The notes under the pieces were generated by a model. It searched no databases, was not told the DNA's origin, and worked only from the letters and a program-made list of their open reading frames with translations. Positions 42,533-44,711 of a DNA stretch of 44,711 nucleotides are shown piece after piece. A program made the position numbers and the translations under genes. How positions within the stretch are numbered: position 1 is the stretch's first letter; every line of letters begins with the position of its first letter. The stretch spans positions 1 to 44,711 of the forward strand of contig NZ_JALNZY010000006.1 of the NCBI RefSeq assembly GCF_023229105.1, read 5' to 3'. The stretch comes from Sulfurimonas sp. (GTDB lineage Bacteria; Campylobacterota; Campylobacteria; Campylobacterales; Sulfurimonadaceae).

Positions 42533-43340
42533 TGAGATAAAACCACATTTAGTTGAGCTTAGAAAAAGGCTGGCAATTTCAGTTGCCTCCTTGCTTGTTA
42601 TGTTTTTTGTAATGTTCTACTTTCATGAGGCGCTTTTAGAGTGGATTGTTGAGCCGTTAAATGTAGCACTTATAGAAGTCGGCAAAAAATCGCTTCATGC
42701 AGCCGATGGAATGGTTACGACAAATCAGGTCGGTGGAGCATTTTTTGTAGCCCTCAAAGTCTCCTTTTTTGCAGCAATTGTAGGAGCACTTCCTATAATA
42801 CTTGCCCAAATATGGGCTTTTGTCGCACCGGCTCTTTATGCAAATGAAAAGAAGATGGTCATCCCTTTTATCCTCGGCGGAACTACAATGTTTACAGTAG
42901 GGGTTTTATTTGCCTACTATATTGTTACCCCTTTTGGTTTTGACTTTCTTATTACGTTTGGTAGCTTCAAGTTTACTCCGCTTATAAATATCGAAGATTA
43001 TGTAGGATTTTTCACAAAAATTATGTTTGGTTTTGGTATCGCTTTTGAGCTTCCTGTTTTTGCCTACTTTTTAGCACTCCTTGGAATGGTTGACGACAGA
43101 CAGATGCGAGAATTTTTCAAATATGCGGTTGTACTTATCTTTATAGTAGCGGCACTTCTTACCCCTCCGGATGTTTTGACACAGCTTCTAATGGCAGGAC
43201 CGCTTGTCTTACTATATGGAATCTCCATCTTGATTGTAAAAATGGTCAACCCTGCACCTCCGCTAGAAGAAGAGAGTGAGGATAGTGAAGATATAAACCT
43301 TCTTGATGAGTTAAAAGCGATAAATAAAGATAGTGAATAA
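42525..43340 (+). CDS. tatC: Sec-independent translocase subunit TatC
   Basis: A 271-aa inner-membrane protein with six helices. It opens FDEIKPHLVELRKRLAIS, close to the family's HL.ELR.R signature. QIWAFVAPALYANEKK, FGFGIAFELPVF and LTPPDVLTQLLMAGPL are conserved, including the functional Glu in the FELP segment. The C-terminus is an acidic cytosolic tail. It overlaps tatB upstream and queA downstream by 8 bp each, so all three are probably coupled. Confidence 0.97.
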   Translation: MFDEIKPHLVELRKRLAISVASLLVMFFVMFYFHEALLEWIVEPLNVALIEVGKKSLHAADGMVTTNQVGGAFFVALKVSFFAAIVGALPIILAQIWAFVAPALYANEKKMVIPFILGGTTMFTVGVLFAYYIVTPFGFDFLITFGSFKFTPLINIEDYVGFFTKIMFGFGIAFELPVFAYFLALLGMVDDRQMREFFKYAVVLIFIVAALLTPPDVLTQLLMAGPLVLLYGISILIVKMVNPAPPLEEESEDSEDINLLDELKAINKDSE

Positions 43341-44358
43341 TAAAGAACTTTTAACCTCTAGCTATGACTTCTTCCTTGAAAAAGAGCTCATAGCAACCTG
43401 CCCTGCAAGTCCAAGAGATAGCGCAAAGCTACTTATTTATGATAGAGCTACGGATGAAATATCACATGTAAGATTTTCTGACTTAGAAACATTTATCCCC
43501 AAAGAGTGTGCAGTTATTTTTAATGACACCAAAGTTATTAAAGCAAGACTCTTTGGCAAAAAAGAGAGTGGAGGAAAAATTGAACTGCTAATAAACAGAG
43601 CTATTAACGCAAACGATATCAATGTTTATATTAGAGCAAAGGTAAAAGAAGGAACAAAAGTTTTCTTTGCCAAAGATTTGGTAGCAGAGGTAAAAGAGCT
43701 TCGAGATGACGGAAGCAGAATAGTAAACTTTTATTTAGCCGAGAAGCCTTTGCGTTTTGAAGAGCTTCTTCCAATCATAGATAAAATCGGTCATATCCCA
43801 CTTCCTCCATATATAAAAAGAGAAGATAACAAAGAAGATGAGAGTGAGTACCAGAGCGTATTTGCTAAAGAAGAGGGAGCAGTTGCGGCTCCGACTGCAT
43901 CTCTGCATTTTACAAAGGAGCAGCACGAGAGAGTCTGCAAAAACTTTGCACATGCATATGTTACGCTGCATGTAGGAAGTGGGACATTTAAGCCCGTCGA
44001 GTGCGACACCATTACAGAACACCCGATGCACTCAGAGTATTATGCCATCTCGGATGAAGCAAAGGAACTTTTGGATTCAGATAGAAAAATCTTAAGTGTA
44101 GGAACTACATCTACTAGAACAATAGAGTTTTATGCAAGAAGCAGAGTTCAAAAAGGGGAAGCAAATCTCTTCTTGCATCCAAACAACAGACCTCTAAGAG
44201 TCAATCATCTACTTACCAATTTTCATCTGCCCAAATCGACTTTGCTAATGCTTGTTGCCTCTTTTACGGGTTTAGAAAAGGCACAGAAGCTCTACAAAAT
44301 AGCTATTGAACAAAGATACAGATTCTACTCTTATGGTGATGCTATGCTTATCTTATAG
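43333..44358 (+). CDS. queA: tRNA preQ1 ribosyltransferase-isomerase QueA
   Basis: A 341-aa enzyme that moves the ribosyl part of SAM onto 7-aminomethyl-7-deazaguanine in tRNA to make epoxyqueuosine. It has YDFFLEKELIATCPASPRDSAKLL, FNDTKVIKARLFGKK, HIPLPPYIKRED, VAAPTASLHFT, HVGSGTFKPV and NFHLPKSTLLMLVASF, all QueA hallmarks. The start is GTG inside the end of tatC, overlapping by 8 bp. It converges on a partial oxidoreductase gene 16 bp away with no strong hairpin between them. Confidence 0.96.
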   Translation: MNNKELLTSSYDFFLEKELIATCPASPRDSAKLLIYDRATDEISHVRFSDLETFIPKECAVIFNDTKVIKARLFGKKESGGKIELLINRAINANDINVYIRAKVKEGTKVFFAKDLVAEVKELRDDGSRIVNFYLAEKPLRFEELLPIIDKIGHIPLPPYIKREDNKEDESEYQSVFAKEEGAVAAPTASLHFTKEQHERVCKNFAHAYVTLHVGSGTFKPVECDTITEHPMHSEYYAISDEAKELLDSDRKILSVGTTSTRTIEFYARSRVQKGEANLFLHPNNRPLRVNHLLTNFHLPKSTLLMLVASFTGLEKAQKLYKIAIEQRYRFYSYGDAMLIL

Positions 44359-44374
44359 CATCAAAACTTTGGTG

Positions 44375-44711
44375 TTAATAACTCTCAAATAGGCTTTGAA
44401 TCTGACTAACATCATGAGTTAAAGTATGAAGTGGCTTAGCATCTTTGCCTCTTATAGCCTCTTCAAATGATACTCTACTATTTTTATTTTTGTAAAGAAC
44501 ACCTATGGGCATAGGAATAGTCTCATAGGACTTTTTTACAGCTTGCTCAAAATCACTCGCATCATAAGAGTCATCTAAAACATAGCTATTTTCGCTAAAC
44601 CAATCATAGGTATTTACCTTGTTAAAGGTGACACAAGGCTGTAAGATATCGACAAGTGCGTAACCCTTATGTAAAAATGCCTCTTTTAAAACCTCTTTTG
44701 CATGTTTTATA
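44375..44711 (-). CDS. 2-oxoacid:acceptor oxidoreductase beta subunit, C-terminal part
   Basis: The window edge cuts this gene; only its last 112 codons are present. Reading the minus strand gives KGYALVDILQPCVTFNKVNT, then YDWFSENSYVLDD, MPIGVLYKN and a C-terminal HDVSQIQSLFESY. The LQPCVTFN segment is the signature of the thiamine-diphosphate beta subunits of 2-oxoglutarate or related ferredoxin oxidoreductases. Such enzymes serve the reductive TCA cycle in Sulfurimonas relatives. The substrate cannot be told from this part, and the alpha and gamma subunits would be upstream, beyond the window. Confidence 0.85.
   Translation of the reverse strand, partial: IKHAKEVLKEAFLHKGYALVDILQPCVTFNKVNTYDWFSENSYVLDDSYDASDFEQAVKKSYETIPMPIGVLYKNKNSRVSFEEAIRGKDAKPLHTLTHDVSQIQSLFESY

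Noticed and set aside
1..44711. CRISPR array, insertion sequence or prophage
   Set aside because: No regular direct repeats, transposase, integrase or phage structural genes were seen on either strand.

Overview
The window reads as chromosomal DNA of a Campylobacterota (epsilonproteobacterial) organism, most like Sulfurimonas. The base composition is AT-rich. The gene set and order fit that group: a lysC-hobA-holB-folP cluster including the epsilon-specific initiation factor HobA, an 827-aa GyrA, a FlgR-type sigma-54 regulator beside an LPP20/FlgP-family gene, a short ExbB, and many c-di-GMP enzymes. The genus is my inference from gene content; no database was searched. Genes are packed tightly, often with overlapping or touching stop and start codons and many GTG/TTG starts. 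The window cuts a gene at each end.

Layout. 1-2169: 3' part of a membrane PAS-GGDEF diguanylate cyclase. 2181-5875 (minus): a cation diffusion facilitator, TonB, and the ammonium pair amtB-glnK, with near-identical inverted repeats before amtB and after glnK. 6094-14429 (plus): gyrA, an LPP20/FlgP-family gene with an overlapping partner, flgR, asd, a YqhA-family membrane protein, hemE and a radical SAM gene. A tRNA-Asn with a strong promoter follows, then a lone pentaheme cytochrome c (minus) and about 450 bp of very AT-rich non-coding DNA. 15764-20445: an unbroken run of phosphohexomutase, pyrC, response regulator, histidine kinase, exbB and exbD, met by a small convergent membrane-protein gene. 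20800-24748: tpx, prs, lepA and a ComF-type phosphoribosyltransferase.

24793-29015 is the most interesting region: a TonB-dependent outer-membrane receptor, a small secreted periplasmic protein and an inner-membrane sensor with intact GGDEF and EAL domains, joined stop-to-start. It looks like an envelope-spanning c-di-GMP signalling module, formally similar to YfiB/YfiR/YfiN but with a TonB receptor as the outer part. An AsmA-like gene converges on it with overlapping stop codons. 31148-33855 is a grpE-dnaK unit with a consensus sigma-70 promoter, no adjacent hrcA and a structured 197-bp gap before dnaK. 33909-39235 (minus) is rppH-lysC-hobA-holB-folP ending in a four-CBS-domain GGDEF protein. 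39492-41001 is a PAS protein plus a short membrane chemoreceptor that resembles the split CetB/CetA energy-taxis receptor. hemW, tatB, tatC and queA follow, and the window ends in the C-terminus of a 2-oxoacid:acceptor oxidoreductase beta subunit (minus).

How it works together: housekeeping functions (replication, heme, aspartate-family amino acids, pyrimidines, PRPP, folate, protein folding, Tat export) are interleaved with envelope energisation (TonB, ExbB, ExbD, one receptor) and signalling (three diguanylate cyclases, a two-component system, FlgR, an energy-taxis-like receptor). I saw no CRISPR array, insertion sequence, prophage or rRNA gene.
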